Below are positions 39,743 through 49,685 of a stretch of 64,000 nucleotides of DNA, piece by piece (position 1 is the stretch's first letter; every line of letters starts with the position of its first letter). The DNA is from CAZPWF01 sp964590725. GTDB lineage: Bacteria > Patescibacteriota > Saccharimonadia > Saccharimonadales > JACQNP01. The position numbers and the translations under genes were made by a program. Below the pieces are notes generated by a model. The model did no database searches and was not told where the DNA came from. It saw only the letters and a list, made by a program, of their open reading frames with translations. Location: assembly GCA_964590725.1 (NCBI GenBank), contig CAZPWF010000001.1, forward strand, positions 1 through 64,000, written 5' to 3'.

Positions 39743-42700
39743 TTAATACCCAAAAACCTTCTTCAAAGTATTAAATACTATAGTAAGAACACTGTCTGAG
39801 GCTCGTCCAATTATTGCAGTCTGTGATTCTCCAGTACCGGCATTGTTTGCCTTATCACGAGATACTGGCTTAACGGTATAAACTCGAGAGGTCGGCAAAT
39901 CTGAAACTATAACAATATGTTCTGTTGCATGTGCTGTGTCTTCTGCAGTTTTATTATTAAAACTAGTTACATTTGAGCCTTCAGAAAATGCCACTTGACT
40001 CGTTGACGGCTCGTCAGTACGCCATGATATAACTATCTGGCCACGTGCTTCCGCACCGGTACCGCGAACTGAAGACTCCACAGTAACGTCATAGACTTCA
40101 GGTGCCCTAGTATCAAGTGCCGTATGGAATACTTGCTGATCAGATGTCGCTAAGTTTCCATCCGAATCGCGTGATTGAGCAACCAAGAAGTATTCCGCGT
40201 CATCTTCCATATCACGAATAACAACTTCGTGTTCGGTTACCATATTTGAAGAATGCACATCTATACCTACGCTGCCTACGCGACCATACGACACAGTACT
40301 ATTAGAAGAAACATTGGTATTCCAAGTCACACGTTGCGTGCTCGTCGGTTCTCCGTCGATAGGCTGAAATCTTAGATTGCTAATCTTAGGTCGCGCTGGG
40401 GTCGTAAACGAGAAAATGCTTCCGTCGTACTTGTTACCCTCGCCATCATAGGTAACAATTTTGTAGTAGTACTTTGTGCCGTCTGTCAGATTTTGAAGGT
40501 TAGCCGTGTAGGTCGATTCTGTCGGGGCAGTGTTAAGTGACACAACTCCACCGAAAGATTCGCTTGCCCCATACACTATGTCGGCCTTATATGATTCACG
40601 CGAAGTAAACCTAATTGTTGCGCTAGATAGAGTAATACGTTCTGAGCCGATCTCTTTCAATGTTGGTGCAGGGGATGTAGTAAAGCTATATTCTTGACTA
40701 ACTCCAGTATTACCGTCTTCATCGGTCCATTTTGCCACAAAATAATAGGTCGTACCGGCACTTAAGTTATCGAGATCTATTGTGTGTGAGCTTTCTTGTG
40801 CTGATTTTGAAACTTCGGATTGTCCATATACCCCACTACTAGTTCCTATAGCAATCTTAGAATCGCTAGCTCTATCAGTACTCCAGGATACTTTTGCTCG
40901 TTTTGTTGTAACCGAACTAACACTTGGTTCAGCAATAAGCTGAGCGGAAGTGGTAAATTTACCAGTTGGAAAGGCATTAACACTACTACTATTTGCACCA
41001 CAATTATTTGTACTGTCACATGCAGTGATGTAGTAGTAATATCGCTGTTGTGTTAGGCCGGCATCTATATATGTAGTACTAGAACTGCTGCCCACAAAGG
41101 TATAAAAACTATTATCAGTGGATCTATAAATTTTATAACTTGCGATTCCAGCTCCAACATATGTTGGAGGATCCCAAGTTAAAGCAAGACGCCAATTGCT
41201 GGTAGATTTAATAGACACATCAACAATATCGGTATTGAGTGTCAGTCCAGGTGACGGTGTATTGGCCATAAAGGTAGTCGTAGCATAGCTTGAATAGTTT
41301 ATATTATTAGATTCGTCTCGGGCTGCTACATAAAACGTATTAGAACCGGGCTGCGTAGCATACGGACCAGCCCCAAGACTAGTAATGCCTCCAGATGTGA
41401 ACGTGCAAGTACTTGGCGACGGTAAAGTATTAATCGTATAGCAATATGTCAAATTATTAACATCGCCTACAAATGTTGTGGGCGGGTCCCAATCAAATGA
41501 GAAACTATTTATAATATTCGAAGATGGACTGGCATTGAGACTCTGAGGTTCAGATGGCGAACCAGAAGTATTAACTTTTATAGCAGCCGTCACATAATTA
41601 GATGTCACGTTTCCAGCCTGATCCCAAGTACGGAAATATACTGTATTAACGCCCTCAACAAGATTATTAAAATCAGTGGGGTCAATAGTCGTATATGATC
41701 CATCATTTGCTAACAGGTCATCTATGTCACCAAGCCCACTGTGCGTATCGCCGTACCAATCAGTTGATCCTATCTTATATTGCAAACCGGCAAGCCCCGA
41801 ATTGGGGTCATTCGGAGCATTGCCGCCAGAAGTTGGCCAAGTTAGTTCAACTTCTTTGTTATTTACAAAACCTGAGGGGGAAGTAACGTAGCCTGGATTG
41901 CTTGGTGGTGTATTATCAAACCGAATGTGAAACTGAGCGGTACCAGTAGTGGTATTTCCAGCATTGTCGATTGCCTTAATTCGCAAGTAGTACGGATTAT
42001 CAGATGTGGCTAGTGGCGTTGCAAGATAACCCGATATTCCCGTATCAATATCTAAGGAGTCGACTATAAATTGACAATTTCCTCCAGTTGTCACTGGGCT
42101 AGTTCCAAGTAATCCCTTGGTTGAGACAGGATCGGCAGTATTATCGTTACCCAAATACAAACAATAACCCTTAATACCAGATTGTGCATCAGTCGCAGAA
42201 TCCCAAGAGAAATACGGCGAACCACCATTAGTCCAATCGTTTTGAGCAAGCAAGGTGCCGCCACTAACTTTGGAAGCTGTTAAATTGTTTACATTTGCGC
42301 TCGGTTCATCATAATCTGACGTTGCAGACAAATCTAGACTGTTGAGTGCGACCTGCTGGGTCCCATTGCCTGATAGTACTGCTTGCCATTTTATACCGGC
42401 AAAAGTAACGGGGAAGGTAAAGATATTGGAATTGGTAACGGAAATAGGATTAGCTTCAGCAGTCGAAGCAGATACGCTCCATGCACTACCATTCCAAAAC
42501 TTCCACGTTGATCCTCCATCGTCGGATAACCGATAAGTTATGCTGCCGCCATTTGTTGTTTCATTTGAAGCAAGACCATCCCAGTGCCAAACACCACTTT
42601 GTCTAACGGGAGTATCCAGCGTTACAGTCTGTGGAGTTGTCGAAAACGGCTTAGACGTAAATAAACTTCGGGCTGTGTTGCTAATACGCACTTCGTCAAT

Positions 42701-45700
42701 CTGCCCGTCAAATTTACCAACAGCCCTACCAGTTTCTCGACCAGAATAACCCGCGCCTAACAGCAATTCTTTCTGGCTGTCCGGCATAGTGATGCTCGCC
42801 GCAACAGAACTATCGAGTGCTCCATCTATATATATTTTCATGGTAGCCCCGTCATATGTAGCCGCAATATGGTGCCAACTAGTATTGAATGATGATGTCG
42901 TAGATTCAAGATATCCATTATTACCCCAGCTCCATACACCAGCGTCAGAGTTAGCTGACTGTCCTACGCCTGCATAAACCTTCCCCTTATAGACAGACAT
43001 AGATTCGACTTCTTCTATGACGTTTGTCCAACTACCATTAACGCTGTTCCCGCCAATCCTTGACCATGAAGAGCCGTTATATTTCCATATTTCTGAGTCT
43101 CCAGCACTTGCTCCTAAACCTACCAACAAATCACCATTGTACATAGCCATCGTTTTTACACGTTCGTAAGTACCGGCCGTCCAGCTAGTATTGACATCAT
43201 CACCGCCAATTTTTGACCATGAAGAGCCGTTATACTCCCATATTTCAGCGTCATCTGCACTATTACCTAGACCTGCATAAAGTTTATCTTTCCCTGGAAT
43301 CAATGTCTCGACCTGTTCATATCCTGATACCGCCCAGCTACCTGATATTGCATCACCGCCAATTTTTGACCACGTCGAGCCACTCCATTCCCAAACTTCA
43401 GCTTCTCCTGATGTCGCACCAAGACCAACAACGAGCTTGCCATTATAAAAAGTCATTGACGATACACGATCATAATTTGTAGTCCACCCACTATTAGTGC
43501 TATCACCGCCAATTTTTGACCACACAGAACCGTTATAACGCCAAACTTCGGCATCGTTCGCACTGGAACCTATTCCCGCATATAAATAGCCTCCATAAGA
43601 TGCCATAGCACTTACTTCTTCATAATTTGCCAGCCATCCTGTGTTTAGTGAATCGCCGCCAACCTGCGTCCATGAAGACCCATTCCATTCCCAAACTTCA
43701 GCGTCATTCGCACCGGTACCAAGCCCGACATATAATTTATTGTTGTAACTACTCATACTCATAACTTGCTCGTAAGTATTTGCAGCCCAACTTCCGTTAA
43801 CTCCTTGACCACCAATCAATTGCCAAGTAGAACCATCAAATTGCCACACCAAAGCACTACCGGAAGCATCACCAAGCCCAGCATACATATACGACCCTAC
43901 GACTTGTGTAACGCGAACTGAAGCAGCCCCGTAATACCCCCAACTTTTATTAACATGGTTACCTCCGATCTGTGTCCATGCCGAACCGTTATAGGTATAG
44001 GCAAGCCCCGTACCAGCGCCGTCAATTGTACCAGCGTAAAGTGTCGTACCATCAATTAACAAAGCGTTAACACTATCACCTAAAGCCGTAGCCCAGCTAT
44101 TACTTATCCCGTCACCGCCAATTTGTGACCAAGTTCCACTATTAAGTTTCCAAACCTCACCATCTCCGTCACCACTACCCAAGCCCGCATAAACATCAGT
44201 ACCGTTAGAGGTTAGGGAGCTTACATATTCATAGTTAGTATTCCAGCTTGAACTAAGCCCGTCACCGCCAATTTGTGACCAAACTGTGCCGTTCCAACTC
44301 CAAACTTCTGCATCTGTGGTAGTATCTCCGAGTCCGGCGTATAAAGTTCCGCCAGCGTACGCCAAGGAACGAACAGTTTCATAATTCACAGTCCACCCAC
44401 TGTTAGTGCTATCGCCACCTATTTTCGTCCAAGTGGTGCCGTTCCAGCGCCAAACTTCTGCATCATTCGCTGAAGCTCCAAGACCAGCATATAAATTTGT
44501 GCCGTCATTAGTAAGCGAAGCGACATTTTCATAGCCAGCAGCCCAACCGCCATTAAAGCCATCACCACCTATTTGTGCCCAAGTCGAACCGTTGTATCTC
44601 CAGACATCAGCATCGCTTGCGCTAGAACCAAGACCCACATACAAATTTCCTGAGTAAAAGTTGAGTGACCAGACCGTCTCAAATGTACCGATAGCCCAGC
44701 TTCCACTAATAGCATCGCCACCTATTTTCGTCCAAGTAGTACCGTTCCAACGCCAAACTTCAGCATCTCCAGCAGTAGATCCCAAGCCAGCATATATATT
44801 TGTGCCGTCAGTTGTTAACGCATAGGCACCTTCATAGGTTTGATTACTCCAACTATTGTTTATAGATGTTGGGCCACCACCTATTTTCGTCCAAGTAGTA
44901 CCGTTCCAACGCCAAACTTCAGCATCTCCTACATCCGCACCAATAGCAGCATAGACATCTGACCCCATCTTTACGTAGGCATTAACTGAACGCTTTCCGT
45001 TCTGGTCCCAGCCGTTATTCGTATCATTACCGCCAGCTTGCGACCAGCTGTTAGCGGCGCTATCAGCTAGCTCATATGTAACTTTTCCAGTTTCGTTATC
45101 ATAATAAAGCTGGTATTCCCCCTTATCGGCAACGACTTGACGCTGACTTGTACTTCCTGCACTAAAATTATTACGATGCTTCGTCCAAGCCTCTAATGTG
45201 TTTTGCTGCGTAAGTGACAAGGAGGCCGAATCGGGCACTGCCACCTTCGATGTCGTACCATTTAAATCTATTGCATTATTGAGATTGCCTGCTACAAAAC
45301 TTGAATTGCTGGCAACACCATTATTGTTATTACTAGAACTATCAGATACAACCGAACCGCTTGATTCATCCATGTGGTATAAGGCGGCAGTGTTCGCGTC
45401 ATCTGTGTAATTTAAAGCTTTTAATCTAGTTGATCCGCCGGATATTTCAACGCCGCTGCCTAATGAATAGTCACTGGGGTTAGAGAAATTCCAGTTGTCA
45501 AATAAATCCGAGACCGCCAAAGTCTTAGAATACGACCCAAATATATACATTCCCACCATAAGAAAATATATTCCCAGAGCTATACTGTGAATAATCTTAT
45601 GTTTATCCCAACTGTGCCATCTCTTGTAGCCGGCAGAGCGGGTCATGAAATAGACGTGTGGTTTTTTCGCAAAATATCTATGTAAAAGTAGGGCTGTTCT

Positions 45701-45889
45701 AAAAGCATATAATCGCAGACGTTTATATCCAGCGCGTAAAATACGTATAGAATTACGAATAAAATATCTGGTGGTTTTGTTTACATAAGTAACTAACTTC
45801 TTAATATGCCGAGAAGCCGGTTTAACGTTTTTATTAATCGTCAACCGTGCAGTCTTTATGATTTTTTTAGTCTGTTTTTTTACCCTCAT
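39743..45889 (-). CDS. Giant anchored surface protein, split LamG and FN3 domains
   Basis: A 2048-aa protein from the ATG at 45889 (AAGGTG nearby; a TTG at 45916 is possible). Residues 1-98 are Arg/Lys-rich and cytoplasmic, 99-120 a membrane helix, then outside. Residues about 165-280 are the first half of a LamG/concanavalin-like domain (AALYHMDESSGSVVSDSSS, DLNGTTSKVAVPD); about 281-990 are fourteen repeats of 50 residues with the pattern WRWNGTTWTKIGGD; the LamG domain resumes at 1005 (WHHIAATYDG, FDGQIDEVRISN). Residues about 1080-1440 are beta-rich, with GTAQFHIRFDNTPPS-type Ig elements, and about 1444-2010 hold five or six fibronectin-III-like modules (TTYYFVAKW-type). Likely an adhesin or host-binding protein. 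Confidence 0.9.
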   Translation of the reverse strand: MRVKKQTKKIIKTARLTINKNVKPASRHIKKLVTYVNKTTRYFIRNSIRILRAGYKRLRLYAFRTALLLHRYFAKKPHVYFMTRSAGYKRWHSWDKHKIIHSIALGIYFLMVGMYIFGSYSKTLAVSDLFDNWNFSNPSDYSLGSGVEISGGSTRLKALNYTDDANTAALYHMDESSGSVVSDSSSNNNNGVASNSSFVAGNLNNAIDLNGTTSKVAVPDSASLSLTQQNTLEAWTKHRNNFSAGSTSQRQVVADKGEYQLYYDNETGKVTYELADSAANSWSQAGGNDTNNGWDQNGKRSVNAYVKMGSDVYAAIGADVGDAEVWRWNGTTWTKIGGGPTSINNSWSNQTYEGAYALTTDGTNIYAGLGSTAGDAEVWRWNGTTWTKIGGDAISGSWAIGTFETVWSLNFYSGNLYVGLGSSASDADVWRYNGSTWAQIGGDGFNGGWAAGYENVASLTNDGTNLYAGLGASANDAEVWRWNGTTWTKIGGDSTNSGWTVNYETVRSLAYAGGTLYAGLGDTTTDAEVWSWNGTVWSQIGGDGLSSSWNTNYEYVSSLTSNGTDVYAGLGSGDGDGEVWKLNSGTWSQIGGDGISNSWATALGDSVNALLIDGTTLYAGTIDGAGTGLAYTYNGSAWTQIGGNHVNKSWGYYGAASVRVTQVVGSYMYAGLGDASGSALVWQFDGSTWQLIGGQGVNGSWAANTYEQVMSMSSYNNKLYVGLGTGANDAEVWEWNGSSWTQVGGDSLNTGWLANYEEVSAMASYGGYLYAGIGSSANDAEVWRYNGSVWSKIGGDSTNSGWTTNYDRVSSMTFYNGKLVVGLGATSGEAEVWEWSGSTWSKIGGDAISGSWAVSGYEQVETLIPGKDKLYAGLGNSADDAEIWEYNGSSWSKIGGDDVNTSWTAGTYERVKTMAMYNGDLLVGLGASAGDSEIWKYNGSSWSRIGGNSVNGSWTNVIEEVESMSVYKGKVYAGVGQSANSDAGVWSWGNNGYLESTTSSFNTSWHHIAATYDGATMKIYIDGALDSSVAASITMPDSQKELLLGAGYSGRETGRAVGKFDGQIDEVRISNTARSLFTSKPFSTTPQTVTLDTPVRQSGVWHWDGLASNETTNGGSITYRLSDDGGSTWKFWNGSAWSVSASTAEANPISVTNSNIFTFPVTFAGIKWQAVLSGNGTQQVALNSLDLSATSDYDEPSANVNNLTASKVSGGTLLAQNDWTNGGSPYFSWDSATDAQSGIKGYCLYLGNDNTADPVSTKGLLGTSPVTTGGNCQFIVDSLDIDTGISGYLATPLATSDNPYYLRIKAIDNAGNTTTGTAQFHIRFDNTPPSNPGYVTSPSGFVNNKEVELTWPTSGGNAPNDPNSGLAGLQYKIGSTDWYGDTHSGLGDIDDLLANDGSYTTIDPTDFNNLVEGVNTVYFRTWDQAGNVTSNYVTAAIKVNTSGSPSEPQSLNASPSSNIINSFSFDWDPPTTFVGDVNNLTYCYTINTLPSPSTCTFTSGGITSLGAGPYATQPGSNTFYVAARDESNNINYSSYATTTFMANTPSPGLTLNTDIVDVSIKSTSNWRLALTWDPPTYVGAGIASYKIYRSTDNSFYTFVGSSSSTTYIDAGLTQQRYYYYITACDSTNNCGANSSSVNAFPTGKFTTSAQLIAEPSVSSVTTKRAKVSWSTDRASDSKIAIGTSSGVYGQSEVSKSAQESSHTIDLDNLSAGTTYYFVAKWTDEDGNTGVSQEYSFTTSPAPTLKEIGSERITLSSATIRFTSRESYKADIVYGASESFGGVVSLNTAPTESTYTANLQNLTDGTKYYYKIVTYDGEGNKYDGSIFSFTTPARPKISNLRFQPIDGEPTSTQRVTWNTNVSSNSTVSYGRVGSVGIDVHSSNMVTEHEVVIRDMEDDAEYFLVAQSRDSDGNLATSDQQVFHTALDTRAPEVYDVTVESSVRGTGAEARGQIVISWRTDEPSTSQVAFSEGSNVTSFNNKTAEDTAHATEHIVIVSDLPTSRVYTVKPVSRDKANNAGTGESQTAIIGRASDSVLTIVFNTLKKVFGY
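42918..45049 (-). repeat. Fourteen tandem repeats of about 150 bp (50 aa)
   Basis: Translated, each unit reads roughly W-x-I-G-G-D, a five- to six-residue polar turn, W, then YExVxSL, a G-turn, LYAGLG, and DAEVWxWNGTTW. Fourteen units can be counted. The propeller-like pattern, with Trp, Gly-Gly and Gly-Leu-Gly at fixed spacing, would suit two seven-bladed beta-propellers or one continuous solenoid. DNA identity between units is partial, so the array is old or diversifying. Confidence 0.85.
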
Positions 45890-46035
45890 ACACCTTATTC
45901 TGCCTATCAAGCACAATCTATTAGGAATTATATCAAATTTTGAACAAACAGTTTATGTTTATCCACAGTATTTACAAAGGTAGATAACTAGTTCCAAGTT
46001 ACGCATAAATAATAAAACCTGTGGCCAGGCAACGT

Positions 46036-48630
46036 TTATTGAATAAACTTCTTTCTATTGTTTTTCGATTCTCTAAGGAGCACCAAAGGTTTAACAATAC
46101 TTGCAATGTGTTGTGGGCTAGATAGGCGCTTGATCTCCTTTTGTGAAATATAATTGCGATGTGCTAACCCTAACAACATCAGACCTCCAAGAACTGTAAT
46201 AATTATTGTGTTTAAGCTCAAGTTTTGTGTTTTGTTAGCTCCCGGCGGTTGAGCAGCATTTGTAGAACCAACAATATCCATAGATGACGAAAGTTGACTG
46301 TTAATGTTTGTTAATTTGCCATCTTTGGCTACAACAGGTGCTGCCGTATTTTTACTTCCTGACGCATCGTCTTGCCAAACACGATAAAAATCAACATCCA
46401 GAACTGATGTACCCGCACCCGCATCCCAGTCCGCCTTCAAGAAAGAGGTCATGCCGGCAGTATTAATGTTAGCCGTATTGCCCGTACCGCACTCCGTGAA
46501 GTTAACACCATCGGAAACATCGCCATCGATGTAAAATTTAACCAATGAAGTGGACATGACTTTTATCATCAATAGAGCATACTGGGTCTCGCTAACAGCG
46601 ACACTGCATGCTGTGTTTGTGACAGCAGCGCCATTGTCAGTCACAGCGTACCAGTTAGCAGTACCTGTTACACCGGCAGCATCACTAGCATTACTAAAAT
46701 AGATACCATTTGTCGGTGCACCACTAGCCGGGACCGCATCACCAAATCCATCTGCCATACCAGCAAAGAACTGATGGTTCGTATCATGACCACCTGCACC
46801 AGTAACCGATGCCCTAACTTTCATGAGAATTGTTGGCAAGTTGTCGGCATCAAGCCATAAGTTTGTGGTTGCAGCACCTAAATCAGAGTGATACAAAGAA
46901 CAATAGTCAGCTGTAGTTGTAGCAATAATCTGCGTGATGCCGTTAACAGTATCGGGAAGGCCATTCCAAGTACATGCTCCGGTCATTCCTGTAGTCCATT
47001 CCGTATTGTCGCCCCAGTTTTGATTACCGTCCACAGCAACTTGAGCACGATCTTTAAAAAATTCGTCTACATACATCGAGTTGTAACCTATGAACGCACC
47101 AGCCTCTACGGATGCACCAAAGTTTGTTGAGTGATCTTGTACACGAACCAGACTATTACCAGCCGAGTCAACAACACTCAAAATTGCCGTATTGTCAGTA
47201 GCCCCAAGACGTATTGTCGGTGTTGGGTCATCAAAGTTAAGTCCTCGATCCCAGCCCGCACCAATATTAATTGCAGTTGACGTAATGGTTGCGCCAGGGT
47301 CGGTCACGGCACCCAAAGATAGACCATTAACTATGTCTGTGCCTGCAGCGTTTGTTGGCGAAAAGGCCGAAACAGACATAGCATTATATGTCAGGGCGTC
47401 CGTAGCTCCACCGGTATAACTAGGCGTGACTACTAGTGCATTATCTGAAGCATTAGTTACGGTTGAATTAATGGTTAGAGTTCCTGTGCCCGCAGACATG
47501 GCGACATCCTGGTTTGCGGCCACAGTAACGCCTCCATTTGCATTAAGGACTCCAGCCAATGTCAACGCTCCAGTAGAAGCGACGAAGTCGGTGCCAGTAT
47601 TTCCTATATTAGTAAGTATATTGGTGTTAGCATCTACTGTACCTGACAACGTGTGTGCACCAACAGTATCAGAAGCAGAGTCAAAGGTAATGCCTCCGTT
47701 TGCGGCCACTGCGGATGCAAAAGTAGCACCTGCACCGGTAAAAGTAGTAGTACTAGCTGTACCTATAGTTGCAGTGGTAGTTATGTTACCCTCTACAGCT
47801 AGGCTGGCCACACCAGCGCCAGCATTAGTAACTGTAAATGTGGAACTTGCAGCATTATTCAAGTCAAAGGTGAAGGCCGTGCCAGATTTCTGCAAAGTTG
47901 TAGTATTGGCACCTAGTACGATAGTCCCAGATCCTGAATCCAGTGTTAAGGTGCGCGTCGCACCTACAGAATTAAGAGTCACGGCGGCTTCATTAACCGC
48001 CGGTCCAGTAACTTGCAAAATATTGGTGCCATTTGCAGTTTGTACGTTTAATATATCGGCAGTAGCCGAACCGAAAGATGTTTGCTTAACTATAGCTGTG
48101 GTTATATTTGTTGTTGGCTGCAGGGTATTGGTACCTGTCCAAATCTGGTTTGAAGCTAATTGACCAAATGCGGTTGAGTTTATCCCATCCAAGGTATCGC
48201 TATTGAAGGCGTAGGGTGCAGCTGTGAACTGAATTCTAGGAGTCATCTCTGCATCAGCACCAACTTTTACACCTAAATAAAGAGGGGAGGAGTTAAAATC
48301 AACACTTCCTGGCAATGCAGTACTACTGCCTAAAGAAACCTGAAATATTCCATCAGAAACGCTAACTGACCCTTGAGTTTCTTCCCACTTACAACTATTA
48401 GCTACACAAGCATTTGCTGCGTCATTCGATACATGATCATAAATTCTAAATCTAAGTGAATAAGTACCGTCGGTAACATTGGTACCATCGGGATTGGTTA
48501 ATTTGCCCTGAAAATTAATTTGGGCATTAATAGCACCCTGTACCCGAGATTGCATAGCAACAGGGAACAGAACTACGGCACCAAATGCCGCCAATATAAA
48601 AACCCTCCGTAGAAAACTTCGCATAAACAT
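46036..48630 (-). CDS. Beta-rich anchored surface protein (864 aa)
   Basis: The N-terminal signal peptide (FILAAFGAVVLFPVAMQSRVQG) leads to the INFQGKLTNPDGTNVTDGTY domain seen in many CPR surface proteins, then a long Thr/Ala/Gly/Asn-rich beta-strand array (about residues 155-480; TLSGTVDANTNILTNIGNTG style), a jelly-roll-like domain with IGYNSMYVDEFFKDRAQ onward, and a C-terminal helix LNTIIITVLGGLMLLGLAH with a basic tail for membrane anchoring. It is probably a stalk- or fibre-forming adhesin. TATAAT lies about 11 nt upstream of the ATG. It follows the Ig-fold genes in the same direction, and the two neighbouring surface proteins may share function. Confidence 0.88.
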   Translation of the reverse strand: MFMRSFLRRVFILAAFGAVVLFPVAMQSRVQGAINAQINFQGKLTNPDGTNVTDGTYSLRFRIYDHVSNDAANACVANSCKWEETQGSVSVSDGIFQVSLGSSTALPGSVDFNSSPLYLGVKVGADAEMTPRIQFTAAPYAFNSDTLDGINSTAFGQLASNQIWTGTNTLQPTTNITTAIVKQTSFGSATADILNVQTANGTNILQVTGPAVNEAAVTLNSVGATRTLTLDSGSGTIVLGANTTTLQKSGTAFTFDLNNAASSTFTVTNAGAGVASLAVEGNITTTATIGTASTTTFTGAGATFASAVAANGGITFDSASDTVGAHTLSGTVDANTNILTNIGNTGTDFVASTGALTLAGVLNANGGVTVAANQDVAMSAGTGTLTINSTVTNASDNALVVTPSYTGGATDALTYNAMSVSAFSPTNAAGTDIVNGLSLGAVTDPGATITSTAINIGAGWDRGLNFDDPTPTIRLGATDNTAILSVVDSAGNSLVRVQDHSTNFGASVEAGAFIGYNSMYVDEFFKDRAQVAVDGNQNWGDNTEWTTGMTGACTWNGLPDTVNGITQIIATTTADYCSLYHSDLGAATTNLWLDADNLPTILMKVRASVTGAGGHDTNHQFFAGMADGFGDAVPASGAPTNGIYFSNASDAAGVTGTANWYAVTDNGAAVTNTACSVAVSETQYALLMIKVMSTSLVKFYIDGDVSDGVNFTECGTGNTANINTAGMTSFLKADWDAGAGTSVLDVDFYRVWQDDASGSKNTAAPVVAKDGKLTNINSQLSSSMDIVGSTNAAQPPGANKTQNLSLNTIIITVLGGLMLLGLAHRNYISQKEIKRLSSPQHIASIVKPLVLLRESKNNRKKFIQ

Positions 48631-48668
48631 CTACAGATATAATTATATCAGATTAATAGAGATAGCGC

Positions 48669-49685
48669 TCAAGCTTTTGGTGAGTTTTTTTGTTTATTTT
48701 TTGGGGCAATAATGTCCATAGCCTTTGGAGACTCTTTGGTCTTGGGTTTCTTTACTGATTTTGATTTATTTTTTAACTTCAGTAATATTTTTTTAATCCG
48801 TTTACGACAGAGGTAAATAACCACTAAAACTGTTACGGTAAATATTATAAACTGGTAAGGAACGACTAATATTTTTTTACTAAATACAGATTGTTGGGGG
48901 TCGCCATTGTAACGATATTGCGCCAAATACATATATATGCCAGGTAGCCAACTTTGTTGAGTTTTTTGAAAATCACCCTTAAAACTCAATTCATTTTCTG
49001 GGAATATCGGTAGCGACCCTTCATTAATCACAGTTTTGGCATACACTTTGTTGCCATTCACAAAAGAAATTACAGCACGAGGGATTACAGCGATATTGCC
49101 TTTGTTTGCAAGCGTCAACGAAGTTGAATCAGGTAATCTAAACATTATCTTGGGCAATTGTGGATCTTTTAATTCCAGTTTTCGAATTGCTCCATCCTCT
49201 TTAACGACATATGTAATGACATTAATAGCTGGTTGCAGACCGATGGATTTTTGTGAATCTGTCACTTGCTTGATAAGCAGTGATCCGTAATGTCCGCCGG
49301 GTGATAACTTATCATTATTACGCACTAACATCTTTATATTGATCGACTGCTTGGGCTGAAGCGTAATATCGGTTTGCGATAGTGTTACTACATCGGACAA
49401 TTCTTTACTTGGCTCGGACGTAGGGGTCAAGCGCCCATCTTGTATATCAACCCCATACATGCCCGCATTAAGGCGAATGGTAGTGTCAAAGTTATTTCTT
49501 ATACTCACCACCTCTTCGCTATTCGGGTTTTTATTACTAACCGATATGGTTATATTAGCTGGCGACACTGTAATGCCACTACTTGGATTTGCAAAAACTT
49601 TGCCGCCTAAAAATAAAAAGCAAAATAAACAAAAAACAACCAATGACAGTTTAATCGGTTTTAGTTGAGTCTTGTTCAACAACAT
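48669..49685 (-). CDS. DUF916-like Ig-fold membrane protein
   Basis: A 338-aa protein with signal peptide (LSLVVFCLFCFLFLGGKVFA), two Ig-like beta domains (GITVSPANITISVSNKNPNS as the first strand pair, then SINIKMLVRNN and LTLANKGNIAVIP), one C-terminal membrane helix (FIIFTVTVLVVIYLC) and a basic cytoplasmic tail. This is the plan of the Gram-positive DUF916/DUF3324 WxL-interacting proteins. It overlaps the preceding paralogue by 35 bp, so the two are coupled. Direct sequence proof of the DUF916 family is lacking; the call rests on architecture and neighbours. Confidence 0.75.
   Translation of the reverse strand: MLLNKTQLKPIKLSLVVFCLFCFLFLGGKVFANPSSGITVSPANITISVSNKNPNSEEVVSIRNNFDTTIRLNAGMYGVDIQDGRLTPTSEPSKELSDVVTLSQTDITLQPKQSINIKMLVRNNDKLSPGGHYGSLLIKQVTDSQKSIGLQPAINVITYVVKEDGAIRKLELKDPQLPKIMFRLPDSTSLTLANKGNIAVIPRAVISFVNGNKVYAKTVINEGSLPIFPENELSFKGDFQKTQQSWLPGIYMYLAQYRYNGDPQQSVFSKKILVVPYQFIIFTVTVLVVIYLCRKRIKKILLKLKNKSKSVKKPKTKESPKAMDIIAPKNKQKNSPKA

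Noticed and set aside
42918..45049. CRISPR-like or non-coding tandem repeat
   Set aside because: Units are about 150 bp, in frame, and conserved at the protein level rather than as DNA with unique spacers.
47426..48163. A 245-aa Val/Ala/Pro-rich frame on the + strand
   Set aside because: It is the mirror of the Thr/Ala-rich surface protein, whose biased codons keep the opposite frame open.
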